A program made the position numbers and the translations under genes. A stretch of DNA of 16,091 bases, taken from positions 1 to 16,091 of the forward strand of contig CAZHCK010000057.1 of assembly GCA_964530915.1 (NCBI GenBank), given 5' to 3'. The notes under the pieces were generated by a model. That model was not told where the DNA came from and searched no databases. It saw nothing but the letters and a program-made list of their open reading frames with translations. Of this stretch, positions 1-6,379 are shown one piece after another; position 1 is the first letter of the stretch, and every line of letters begins with the position of its first letter. Origin of the DNA: Cloacibacterium sp964530915. GTDB lineage: Bacteria; Bacteroidota; Bacteroidia; Flavobacteriales; Weeksellaceae.

Positions 1-1
1 G

Positions 2-34
2 AACTATTCTCTATCAATGTCTGTAAAATCTTAA
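2..34 (+). CDS. possible 3' end of an upstream gene (partial)
   Basis: The frame starting at base 2 is open from the window edge and ends in TAA at 32-34, giving the ten-residue tail NYSLSMSVKS. The stop lies 19 bases before the next plus-strand gene, a spacing typical of genes in one operon. Ten residues are too few to identify a family, and the open frame could be chance. The case rests only on position and strand. Confidence 0.25.
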   Translation, partial: NYSLSMSVKS

Positions 35-53
35 TTTAAAATAAATTTCAAAG

Positions 54-539
54 ATGAAAATCAATATAAAAAAACAATCAGGGATTTATACACTTACTTC
101 GGAACAGATTCTTCCTATTTCTTTAGAAAAAGCTTGGGAATTCTTTACCCATCCCAATAATTTAGACAGAATCACGCCGAAAGAAATGCAATTCGAAATC
201 ACCAATAATCCGCCAGATAAAACATATCTTGGTCAAATTATTACCTATAAAATTGGAATTTTGCCAATGGTGAAGAGCAATTGGATTACAGAAATTACGC
301 ATTTCGAAGACCAAAAGTTTTTCGTAGATGAGCAGCGTTTTGGACCTTATGCAATGTGGCATCACGAACACCATTTCGAAGCTACAGAAGATGGAAAAGT
401 AAAAATGACGGATATCGTAAATTTCAAACATCCTTTTGGAGTTTTCGGAGATTTATTGGCTGGTTTTTATGTAAAAAATAAAGTGAAATTCATTTTCGAA
501 AGTCGTTTTAAAATTTTAGAAGAAATCTTTAAATCATGA
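54..539 (+). CDS. SRPBCC (START-like) family protein
   Basis: The 161-residue protein has no signal peptide and is probably cytosolic. It reads as a single SRPBCC/Bet v1-like domain, a helix-grip fold that forms a hydrophobic ligand cavity. Supporting features are the opening strand plus 'ISLEKAWEFFTHPNNLDRITP' helix-turn (about residues 23-43), the 'YKIGILPMVKSNWITEI' strands (about 66-82), and a C-terminal long helix ending 'SRFKILEEIFKS'. The ligand cannot be read from sequence. The stop overlaps the next start as ATGA at 536-539, so translation is coupled to the DUF2867-type SDR gene, and in flavobacteria such pairs usually act together. A one-mismatch -7-like element (TAAATTTC, 42-49) sits just before the start, but co-transcription with an upstream gene is equally possible. 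Family assignment is good, role unknown. Confidence 0.8.
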   Translation: MKINIKKQSGIYTLTSEQILPISLEKAWEFFTHPNNLDRITPKEMQFEITNNPPDKTYLGQIITYKIGILPMVKSNWITEITHFEDQKFFVDEQRFGPYAMWHHEHHFEATEDGKVKMTDIVNFKHPFGVFGDLLAGFYVKNKVKFIFESRFKILEEIFKS

Positions 540-1963
540 AAATTTTTCTTACAGGAGCCACAGGTTATATCGGGAAAAGACTTCTCATTCAGTTGTTAGA
601 AGAAGGTCATGATGTGGTGTGTTCTGTAAGAGACCAAAAAAGATTAAGCCTTAAATTATATCAAAATCATCTTGAAAAAATTCAAATTATAGAAAATGAT
701 TTTCTAGATGAAACTTCTTTACAAAATATTCCTCACGATATAGATTTTGCCTATTATCTGGTGCATTCTATGTCTTCTGGTAGTGGAAATTTTTCAGAAA
801 AAGAGAGAATTTCTGCGGAAAATTTCAGAAAAGCATTAGAAAAAACTTCAGTAAAGCAAGTCGTTTTCCTCACAGGAATTATAAATGAGGAAAAACTTTC
901 AGAACATCTTCAGTCTAGAAAAAATGTAGAACAAGCGCTTAAAAGTGAGAAGTATGCTTTAACTTGTCTAAGAGCTGGAATTATTGTAGGTTCCGGAAGT
1001 GCTTCTTTTGAAATTATCAGAGATTTGGTAGAAAAACTGCCAATCATGGTTGCTCCAAAATGGCTGAAAACAAAATGTCAACCGATTGCAATCAGAAATG
1101 TGATTCAGTTTTTGACAAAAGTTATTGGTGTAGAGAAAACTTACAATCAAAATTACGATATCGCAAGTCAAGATGTTCTTACTTACAAAGAAATGTTGTT
1201 GCAATATGCCGAAGTTCGAGGTTTGAAACGTTGGATTTTCACTGTTCCGGTGATGACGCCTAAATTGTCTTCGTATTGGTTATACTTTATTACTTCTACC
1301 ACCTATTCTTTAGCGGTAAACTTGGTAGACAGCATGAAAATAGATGTCATTGCAAGACAAAATTCTTTGGCTTCGGACTTAGGAATTCATTTATTTTCAT
1401 ACAAAGAAGCAATTAACATGGCTTTTGACAAAATCAAGCAAAATGACGTTTTGAGCAGTTGGTATGATTCTTTTACCAATCAGTTTCACAAGCGAAATGT
1501 TTGGCAATATTTAGAAGTTCCAGAGAAAGGTTGTTTTACTGATTTCAGAATTATGAAAGTAGACAATGAGGAATTGGCGTTGGAAAGAGTTTTTAGTATT
1601 GGTGGGAAAACAGGTTGGTATTATGCCAATTTTCTATGGAAAATAAGAGGTTTTTTAGATAAATTAATCGGTGGAGTAGGATTAAGAAGAGGAAGAAGAA
1701 ACCAAAACGAATTAGAAGCAGGAGATTCTGTAGATTTTTGGCGCGTTTTATATGCCAATAAAGAAGAAAAACGCCTTTTACTCTTCGCCGAAATGAAAGT
1801 TCCTGGTGAAGCTTGGCTAGAATTCTATATTAAAAATGGAGAGTTATACCAAGAAGCAACTTTCCGACCATTGGGTTTATCGGGAAGATTGTATTGGTAT
1901 TCAGTTTTACCATTCCACGGCTTAATTTTCAATGGAATGTTGAGAAAATTAGCAGGAAAATAA
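536..1963 (+). CDS. SDR-family NAD(P)-binding protein with C-terminal DUF2867 domain
   Basis: The 475-residue protein starts with a Rossmann dinucleotide-binding motif, GATGYIG at residues 7-13, followed by an atypical/extended SDR domain to about residue 300. A 'YYLVHSMSSG' segment near residue 75 is typical of NAD(P)H-binding SDRs in this group. I do not see the canonical YxxxK catalytic pair in the expected place, so classical dehydrogenase activity is doubtful. From about residue 330 the sequence matches the DUF2867 pattern ('FTDFRIMKVDNEELALERVF', then a GWYYAN segment and an aromatic C-terminus 'PFHGLIFNGM'), a domain related to polyketide cyclase/START folds. The start overlaps the stop of the SRPBCC gene by ATGA. 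The stop is immediately followed by the stop of the convergent ggt gene. Substrate unknown. Confidence 0.8.
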   Translation: MKIFLTGATGYIGKRLLIQLLEEGHDVVCSVRDQKRLSLKLYQNHLEKIQIIENDFLDETSLQNIPHDIDFAYYLVHSMSSGSGNFSEKERISAENFRKALEKTSVKQVVFLTGIINEEKLSEHLQSRKNVEQALKSEKYALTCLRAGIIVGSGSASFEIIRDLVEKLPIMVAPKWLKTKCQPIAIRNVIQFLTKVIGVEKTYNQNYDIASQDVLTYKEMLLQYAEVRGLKRWIFTVPVMTPKLSSYWLYFITSTTYSLAVNLVDSMKIDVIARQNSLASDLGIHLFSYKEAINMAFDKIKQNDVLSSWYDSFTNQFHKRNVWQYLEVPEKGCFTDFRIMKVDNEELALERVFSIGGKTGWYYANFLWKIRGFLDKLIGGVGLRRGRRNQNELEAGDSVDFWRVLYANKEEKRLLLFAEMKVPGEAWLEFYIKNGELYQEATFRPLGLSGRLYWYSVLPFHGLIFNGMLRKLAGK

Positions 1964-3652
1964 TTATTCTACCGCTACAGAATCATCACCACGACTATCG
2001 GCAACAGCAGTAGCATTACCATTTTCATCAATAACAATCATTTCTGTTCTACCAATTCCGCCACGTTTTTCAAACTTGTAATTTTTTTGTTCTAAAATTT
2101 TCAAAGTACTTTCTGGGAAATTTTTCTCTACAAAAACCATTTCTGGCAACCACTGATGATGAAATTTTGCAGAATTCACCGCTGAACTTGGTGTCATTTT
2201 AAAATCAATCACATTCACGATACTTTGATATACAGAAGTAGGAATAGTGGTTCCACCCGGAGTTCCCACCACGATGTAAGGTTTTCCGTTTTTTAGAACA
2301 ATGGTTGGCGTCATTGAAGAAAGCATTCTTTTGTTGGGTTCAATTTTATTGGCTTCGCCACCAACTGCGCCAAACATATTCGGAACGCCCGGTTTTACAG
2401 AAAAGTCATCCATTTCATTATTCAAGAAATAACCGCCACCTTTTACCACGACTTTGCTTCCGTATAAACCGTTTAAAGTGGTCGTAACAGCAACTGCATT
2501 TCCAAATTTATCAAAAATCGAAATATGCGTTGTTTCGGTAGATTCTTGAGGCTGAGCAATAATTTTCCCCACTTCTGTACTTGGAGTAGCTTTTTCAAAA
2601 CTAAAATTTTTCCAACGATTTTTTAAATATTTTTCAGAAATAAGCATTTGGGTTTTGTCTTCTATAAAATCAGGGTCTCCCATATATTCTGCACGGTCTG
2701 CAAAAGCTCTTCGTTCTGATTCTACCATTACTTGAACTGCTTCTGGAGAATTCTGTCGAAACTTTTCTAAATTTTCAAAACTGCTCATTTTAAGCATTTG
2801 AGCCAAAAGTATTCCACCACTCGAAGGAAGTGGCATAGAAATGATTTCGTGATTTTTATAGTCGAATTGTAATGCTTTTCTTTCTTTGGTTTTATAATTT
2901 TTCAAATCTTCAAGGGTAATGATTCCATTTCCTCGCTTCATTTCGGCAACTAAGAGTTGAGCGTTTTTTCCTTCGTAGAAAGCCTTTTCACCTTGTTTCT
3001 GAATCAATTTTAAGGTTTGAGCCAATTCTTTTTGAACTAAAATATCGCCTTTTTTCCAAGGACTATCTTTAGTAAATGCTGTTGGATGTGAATTGTGTTT
3101 TAGAAAATCTTCTTTGGTTTCATTGAGTAAATTCGCTTCCCTTTCTGTAATTGCAAAGCCTTTTTGTGCTAAATCAATAGCAGGTTGTATCAAAACAGCC
3201 ATGGGTAATTTCCCGAATTTTTGATGCGTGTAAAACATTCCAGAAACCGAACCGGGAACACCAACTGCTAATCTTCCGTTTTGTGATAAATCAGTATTGG
3301 CTCTTCCTTTTTCGTCAAGATACATATCTCTAGATGCGTTTTTTGGAGCAGTTTCTCTATAATCCAATGCGATTTTTTCGCCTTCTTTGGTATAACCTAC
3401 TAAAAATCCGCCACCTCCAATATTTCCAGCTTGTGGATAAACAACTGCCAAAGCAAATTGCGTAGCAATCGCAGCGTCAAAGGCATTTCCACCTAATTTT
3501 AGAATTTGAGCACCTGCTTCACTTGCCAATGGATGCGCAGAAACGACCATTCCTTTTTCTTTGGCTTGAATTTCTTTAACAATTTTGATTTCAGTGAATT
3601 GAGCAGAAACTGTTTGTGTCAAAAATAGTAGAAAGAAAAGGAGATTTTTCAT
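1964..3652 (-). CDS. ggt: gamma-glutamyltransferase (secreted)
   Basis: Gamma-glutamyltransferase hydrolyses or transfers the gamma-glutamyl group of glutathione and related compounds outside the cytoplasm. It is made as a precursor that cleaves itself into large and small subunits. The 562-residue length is normal. Residues 1-18 form a signal peptide (MKNLLFFLLFLTQTVSAQ). The substrate arginine lies in DYRE (R99). The self-processing and catalytic threonine is T374, in the TTH motif. The SSM motif (445-447) and GTPGG (463-467) match the oxyanion-hole region of E. coli GGT, and the lid-loop segment with NNEMDDFS is present. The gene appears complete and active. Its start lies only 7 bp after the stop of the Sau3AI-like endonuclease fragment, so no promoter of its own is visible and its transcription probably enters from the disrupted restriction locus. 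Confidence 0.95.
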   Translation of the reverse strand: MKNLLFFLLFLTQTVSAQFTEIKIVKEIQAKEKGMVVSAHPLASEAGAQILKLGGNAFDAAIATQFALAVVYPQAGNIGGGGFLVGYTKEGEKIALDYRETAPKNASRDMYLDEKGRANTDLSQNGRLAVGVPGSVSGMFYTHQKFGKLPMAVLIQPAIDLAQKGFAITEREANLLNETKEDFLKHNSHPTAFTKDSPWKKGDILVQKELAQTLKLIQKQGEKAFYEGKNAQLLVAEMKRGNGIITLEDLKNYKTKERKALQFDYKNHEIISMPLPSSGGILLAQMLKMSSFENLEKFRQNSPEAVQVMVESERRAFADRAEYMGDPDFIEDKTQMLISEKYLKNRWKNFSFEKATPSTEVGKIIAQPQESTETTHISIFDKFGNAVAVTTTLNGLYGSKVVVKGGGYFLNNEMDDFSVKPGVPNMFGAVGGEANKIEPNKRMLSSMTPTIVLKNGKPYIVVGTPGGTTIPTSVYQSIVNVIDFKMTPSSAVNSAKFHHQWLPEMVFVEKNFPESTLKILEQKNYKFEKRGGIGRTEMIVIDENGNATAVADSRGDDSVAVE

Positions 3653-3659
3653 GTTTTTA

Positions 3660-4220
3660 TTATTTTAGATAAATTTCATCTCTGATATAGCTGTTATTGA
3701 GCCAAAAGCAATGTTTTGTGTATTCATTTTCTTTTGTCAATTTATCTTTTTTGGGTAACGGATATGTGTCATTAGCATTTGTTGCATGAGGACGAACGTG
3801 AGAAATTGAACTGAATTTTTTGCTAGGAAAGTTCGTGAAACGAACGTCCTTACCATTTTTATCTGTTCTAATTTCTTTCACAATTTCGCCTTTTGTAACA
3901 ATTTCTTGTGTTTTCGTCCAAACTTTTTCAACTTCTAGTAAATCTGAATAAGGCATATTCCAAAATTTCACTTTTCGTAAAACCAATTTATCTCCTTGAA
4001 ATTGAAAGAATACGAAAAGGAATTTATGTTCTAAAATGTCTTTAAAATCAGAGTTTTCCCAATCTTCGTTTACGATTTCTTCGTATTTGAAAGTCGGAAA
4101 CGACATATCTTCTTTAGGTAAATTATTTTCTTTTAGTCGAACAGTTTTTACTTGAATTTCTGCTTTTTCAAATTCTTTAATTTCTTTGTCTATAAAAGTA
4201 TTAAAAACTAATTTCTTTAG
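3660..4220 (-). pseudogene. C-terminal fragment of a Sau3AI/MutH-family type II restriction endonuclease
   Basis: The open frame runs from just after a stop at 4221-4223 down to TAA at 3660-3662, about 186 residues. An internal ATG at 4104-4106 would give 148 residues, but recognisable sequence continues upstream of it ('AEIQVKTVRLKENNLPKEDM'), so the true protein began further upstream. The order 'MSFPTFKYEEI', 'FLFVFFQF', 'KVKFWNMPYSDL', 'SHVRPHATNANDTYPLP' and 'KHCFWLNNSYI' matches the C-terminal MutH-like domain of Sau3AI-type enzymes, which recognise GATC. Those proteins are usually about 480 residues, so roughly the first 300, including the N-terminal catalytic domain, are missing. The fragment has the orientation expected for the R gene of the C-M-R operon whose other end lies at 5411-6170. 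It is presumably not functional. Confidence 0.85.
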
Positions 4221-4262
4221 TTACAAATATATTGAAATTATGATTTTAAATCCATCTGTTTT

Positions 4263-4287
4263 GACAATTTTAATGATACATATTGTC
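4263..4287. promoter_or_regulatory. upstream inverted repeat, candidate controller-protein operator (left)
   Basis: GACAAT at 4263-4268 and its exact reverse complement ATTGTC at 4282-4287 flank a 13-bp spacer. The half-site shares ACAAT with the second inverted repeat at 4303-4326, whose centre is about 40 bp away. Paired operators, with the distal one upstream of the promoter for activation and the proximal one over it for repression, are typical of restriction-modification controller genes. Operator function is inferred from position and symmetry. Confidence 0.5.
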
Positions 4288-4302
4288 GGTTGATCAAAAC
4301 AT

Positions 4303-4326
4303 ACAATGTGTATAGTTTTACATTGT
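4303..4326. promoter_or_regulatory. proximal inverted repeat, candidate controller-protein operator (right)
   Basis: ACAATGT at 4303-4309 and ACATTGT at 4320-4326 form a perfect 7-bp inverted repeat around a 10-bp spacer. The spacer contains the TATAGTTT promoter core, and the right arm runs into the GTG start codon at 4325. A protein bound here would block both the promoter and the transcript start, as expected for autorepression by the adjacent XRE gene. Confidence 0.6.
4311..4318 (+). promoter_or_regulatory. probable promoter -7/-10 element of the controller gene
   Basis: TATAGTTT lies inside the spacer of the proximal operator. The overlapping TAGTTTTA (4313-4320) is one mismatch from the Bacteroidota -7 consensus TAnnTTTG, and TATAGT also resembles a classical -10. 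Either reading places the transcription start near the GTG start codon at 4325, implying a leaderless message. A possible upstream element is TTGATC at 4290-4295. Confidence 0.45.
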
Positions 4327-4594
4327 GATAAATGAACATCTAATTAGCGAATTTGGTCAGAGAATTAAACAACTCAGAAATCAAAAGAATATAAGTCAAG
4401 AAAAATTATCTTTTTCTACTGGCTTCCATAGAACATATATTGGAATGATAGAACGTGGTGAACGAAATATTTCACTTACGAATATGGCTGTTTTTGCAAA
4501 GGTTTTTGAAATGTCAATTTCTGAATTATTAGATTTTTCATCAATAAATCCAAAGCATTCTTATAAAAATTACGAAGTAAAAATTGAGGAATAA
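4325..4594 (+). CDS. XRE-family controller (C) protein of a restriction system
   Basis: The 89-residue protein is one helix-turn-helix domain (about residues 7-66): 'FGQRIKQLRNQKNISQEKL', then 'GFHRTYIGMIERGERNISL' and a closing helix. The size and the pattern TYIxxIERGxRNxSL are typical of C proteins that time expression of type II restriction genes. The start is GTG at 4325. A nearby ATG at 4332 is out of frame and hits a stop at once, and an in-frame TAG at 4313-4315 rules out a longer protein. The gene has two inverted repeats upstream and overlaps the next gene as TAATG (4592-4596), the C-to-R coupling also seen in systems such as PvuII. It probably binds those repeats to activate, then repress, its own gene and the downstream one. 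Confidence 0.85.
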   Translation: MINEHLISEFGQRIKQLRNQKNISQEKLSFSTGFHRTYIGMIERGERNISLTNMAVFAKVFEMSISELLDFSSINPKHSYKNYEVKIEE

Positions 4595-5064
4595 TGTCAA
4601 GAAAACATTCATTTGTATTGACATTATCAAACAATGTCACAGAAAAAGAAGGTGTAAATTTTTTAATTGAAAACTATACTGGTTTCTTCAAAATTGATTT
4701 AGCAACTAAAAAACAATTACTCGATATGCTTAATATTGAGCATCGATTTTTACAATCTTTTGATTTGGTATATATTCCTGATTTGGTTGGTATCGAAATT
4801 AATACGGAATTTTTACAAACCTATTTAGAAGATATTATTTTAGTAGAATTAAAAACTACAAAAAAATATTTACCAGAAAATCCAAAAGGTTTTTTCTTTG
4901 GGGCAACAGAAAACGAATTTAATTTTGGAAAAATTTTAGGTTCAAAATTTAGATTTTGCTTTGTAAGTTTAAATGAAAAAGGGTCATCTTATTCATTACA
5001 AACACTTGAAGAGCTTGAAGCAAGAATAAAAAACAGAAGAATTCAATACCAAATTAACTTATAA
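4594..5064 (+). CDS. putative compact type II restriction endonuclease, PD-(D/E)xK type
   Basis: I do not recognise a named family for this 156-residue protein. Its position directly after a controller-type XRE gene, with overlapping stop and start (TAATG), is that of an R gene. A nuclease-like signature is visible: P62-D63 in 'YIPDLVGIEI' and E85-L-K87 in 'DIILVELKTTKKYLP', with D80 nearby, spaced as in the PD...(D/E)xK fold. Downstream segments 'GFFFGATENEFNFG' (about 99-112) and the strand 'FRFCFVSL' look like a conserved core. The C-terminus is basic ('IKNRRIQYQINL'), as expected for DNA contact. The length is close to that of PvuII (157 residues), though I see no clear similarity. No partner methyltransferase is in the window. 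Alternatives are a methylation-dependent nuclease or an inactive relative. Confidence 0.6.
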   Translation: MSRKHSFVLTLSNNVTEKEGVNFLIENYTGFFKIDLATKKQLLDMLNIEHRFLQSFDLVYIPDLVGIEINTEFLQTYLEDIILVELKTTKKYLPENPKGFFFGATENEFNFGKILGSKFRFCFVSLNEKGSSYSLQTLEELEARIKNRRIQYQINL

Positions 5065-5325
5065 TTTGATTATTACTTTGTTGTAATTTATTTGTTCGAT
5101 ATGAAAAATAATATCTTCATAATCTTTTTTACTACAACTGGTATTTTCTAATTTTTGAGCTAAACTTTTTACATTATTATAAGATTGATATATTTCTATT
5201 TCATCTTCCTCATCAATATTGTTGGGATTGTAAATCATTTCTTCAGGGTTAAAAGTTTCTGCCCATTCATATAATTCGGAAACAATTAAATTTCTATTGT
5301 TGTTTATTTTATTTATAATATTCAT
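5059..5325 (-). CDS. hypothetical small acidic protein
   Basis: The 88-residue frame begins with ATG at 5323-5325 and converges with the putative endonuclease, overlapping its last 6 bases. The protein has no signal peptide or membrane segment. It is rich in Asn, Ile and acidic residues, with an acidic stretch near the middle (IDEEDEIEIY, about residues 37-46), and appears mostly helical. I recognise no family. No -7 promoter element is visible upstream. It lies inside the DNA that separates the two halves of the Sau3AI-like operon, so it probably arrived with the controller and endonuclease genes. It could be a partner or modulator of the nuclease, or simply a passenger. Being a real gene is likely but not certain. 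Confidence 0.5.
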   Translation of the reverse strand: MNIINKINNNRNLIVSELYEWAETFNPEEMIYNPNNIDEEDEIEIYQSYNNVKSLAQKLENTSCSKKDYEDIIFHIEQINYNKVIIKL

Positions 5326-5344
5326 ATTTAACTAAGGTTTGCGT

Positions 5345-5368
5345 TAAGGATTGCATTGAAAATCCTTA
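5345..5368. repeat. 8-bp inverted repeat near the right junction of the inserted DNA
   Basis: TAAGGATT at 5345-5352 and AATCCTTA at 5361-5368 are exact reverse complements around the 8-base loop GCATTGAA. It sits between the small hypothetical gene and the truncated methyltransferase, about 45 bases from the point where methyltransferase homology stops. It has no clean T-tract on the minus strand, so it is a poor terminator. It may be a remnant of the end of a mobile segment, but that is speculative. Confidence 0.4.
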
Positions 5369-5410
5369 TGTTTTTGTTTAAAAAAGAGATTGTAACGAAA
5401 TGACCAACAT

Positions 5411-5854
5411 TTAGGTAACGTCCATATTATCTATATTTTCAAAGAACAAATATTTTGGTTTGTTTTCTTTTTCACTCAAAATTTTGTGAATTGACCACCA
5501 CAAAACGCCTTTTTTCCCAATTAAACCTTTCGAGTTTTTCAGTGTTGTCGCTACCGAATAATCTTGGCAAGGAAAACCGCCAACCAACAAATCGTGGTCT
5601 GGTATTTCAGAAACTTCAACGCTTGCAATATCTTTGTTGGAATGATTATCCATTCCAAAACGATTTTCGTAAACCGCAGATGCGTGTTGAATTTTTGTAG
5701 ATGGTTCCCATTGATTACTCCAAATAACTTCGTAAGGACTTTCAAAATTTTCTTTATAGTTTGACGATGCAGATTTTCCTTTCCAGCCTTCCAATCCAAG
5801 TCTGAAACCGCCAACACCTGCAAACAATTCAACAACTTTTATTTTATTTCCCAT
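5411..5854 (-). pseudogene. N-terminal fragment of a C5-cytosine DNA methyltransferase
   Basis: The 147-residue product has motif I (SAM binding, FAGVGGF at 11-17), motif IV with the catalytic cysteine (GGFPCQDYSV, C96) and the start of motif VI (FFENI, 138-141). It then stops after six further residues. Intact enzymes of this family usually have 350-450 residues with motifs VIII-X and the target-recognition domain, all absent here. Translation of the following 80 bases in other frames shows no continuation, so this is a replacement rather than a simple frameshift. The start overlaps the upstream XRE gene by 11 bases. Sau3AI-type systems use a C5 methyltransferase on GATC, which fits the endonuclease fragment at 3660-4220 as its lost operon partner. 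Methylation activity is not expected. Confidence 0.88.
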
Positions 5855-6170
5855 TGTTCATAGTTTTTAGGTATTTTACTTTTTCTTCGGCAACTTTTAG
5901 AATTTCAATGTCTGCTTCTTCTTCCAAAATTTTGTACGCTATTTGATCGCTTAAAAATTCAGTTTGTAATTCTTTTTTGTCAACATTAAAATATTCAGCA
6001 ACTTGGCTTATAATTAATTTTGTTGGTTGTCTTTCATTACGTTCAATTTTTGCAAGTAGTGAAGTGTCCATTTCTAAATTTTCCGCAACAGTTTTTAAAG
6101 TCTGTCGAGTTTCCTCTCTCAAACCTCTCAAAAGTTCGCCAAAAGAATTATGTCTTTTTGTGATTACCAT
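5844..6170 (-). CDS. XRE-family transcriptional regulator of the disrupted restriction operon
   Basis: The 108-residue protein has an N-terminal helix-turn-helix domain (about residues 8-63: 'FGELLRGLREETRQTLKTVA', 'MDTSLLAKIERNERQPT', 'ISQVAEYFNVDKKEL') and a C-terminal helical tail (about 70-105). The gene is intact. It overlaps the truncated methyltransferase by 11 bases on the same strand, as the first gene of a C-M-R operon. A 21-bp near-perfect palindrome covers its start and probable promoter, so autoregulation is likely. With both enzymes of its system broken, it is now an orphan regulator whose only remaining targets may be its own promoter and read-through towards ggt. Confidence 0.85.
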   Translation of the reverse strand: MVITKRHNSFGELLRGLREETRQTLKTVAENLEMDTSLLAKIERNERQPTKLIISQVAEYFNVDKKELQTEFLSDQIAYKILEEEADIEILKVAEEKVKYLKTMNNGK

Positions 6171-6190
6171 TTGGTCAAATTTTGTCCAAA
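6170..6190. promoter_or_regulatory. 21-bp palindromic operator over the XRE start
   Basis: The site follows TTTGGnCAAAnTTTGnCCAAA. Only three of 21 positions, including the centre, break perfect two-fold symmetry. It begins at the last base of the ATG codon complement (6170) and runs up to the edge of the -7 element at 6187-6194. This position suggests autorepression by the XRE protein encoded at 5844-6170. Protein binding is inferred. Confidence 0.65.
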
Positions 6191-6194
6191 TTTA
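6187..6194 (-). promoter_or_regulatory. promoter -7 element for the XRE/methyltransferase operon
   Basis: Read on the minus strand this is TAAATTTG, an exact match to the Bacteroidota -7 consensus TAnnTTTG. It predicts a start site about 10 bases before the ATG at 6170 and overlaps the palindromic operator. No convincing -33 TTG was found. Read-through from here would cross the inserted DNA towards ggt. Confidence 0.6.
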
Positions 6195-6379
6195 ACATTT
6201 AATTACTAATTGGAGAAATTTTAAATATTTTTCAAAAGTTTCTTAAGAGAAAAGAATTGCACCGCCAAAAAAGAGTAGCGAAAGTTGGAAACCTAACGAA
6301 GTGGTTCGACGACTTCAGGAGTCAATTTGGCACCCAAAATATTTTAGGCATAAAATTTTTAATAACCCCTTAATTTTTC

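Noticed and set aside
5343..5349. GTTAAGG as an integron attC core site
   Set aside because: It deviates from GTTRRRY at the last base, and no matching partner core or typical attC fold is visible.
5326..5410. Frameshifted continuation of the C5 methyltransferase
   Set aside because: None of the downstream minus-strand frames shows the expected sequence after motif VI, so the gene is truncated by replacement, not by a simple frameshift.
5455..5835. Several open frames of 60-95 codons on both strands across the methyltransferase fragment
   Set aside because: They overlap a clearly recognisable methyltransferase reading frame and show no domain features of their own.
6240..6350. Relatively GC-rich intergenic stretch with short repeats (for example GACT-N5-AGTC near 6313-6325)
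   Set aside because: No consistent fold, open frame or T-tract was found; the short symmetry may be chance.
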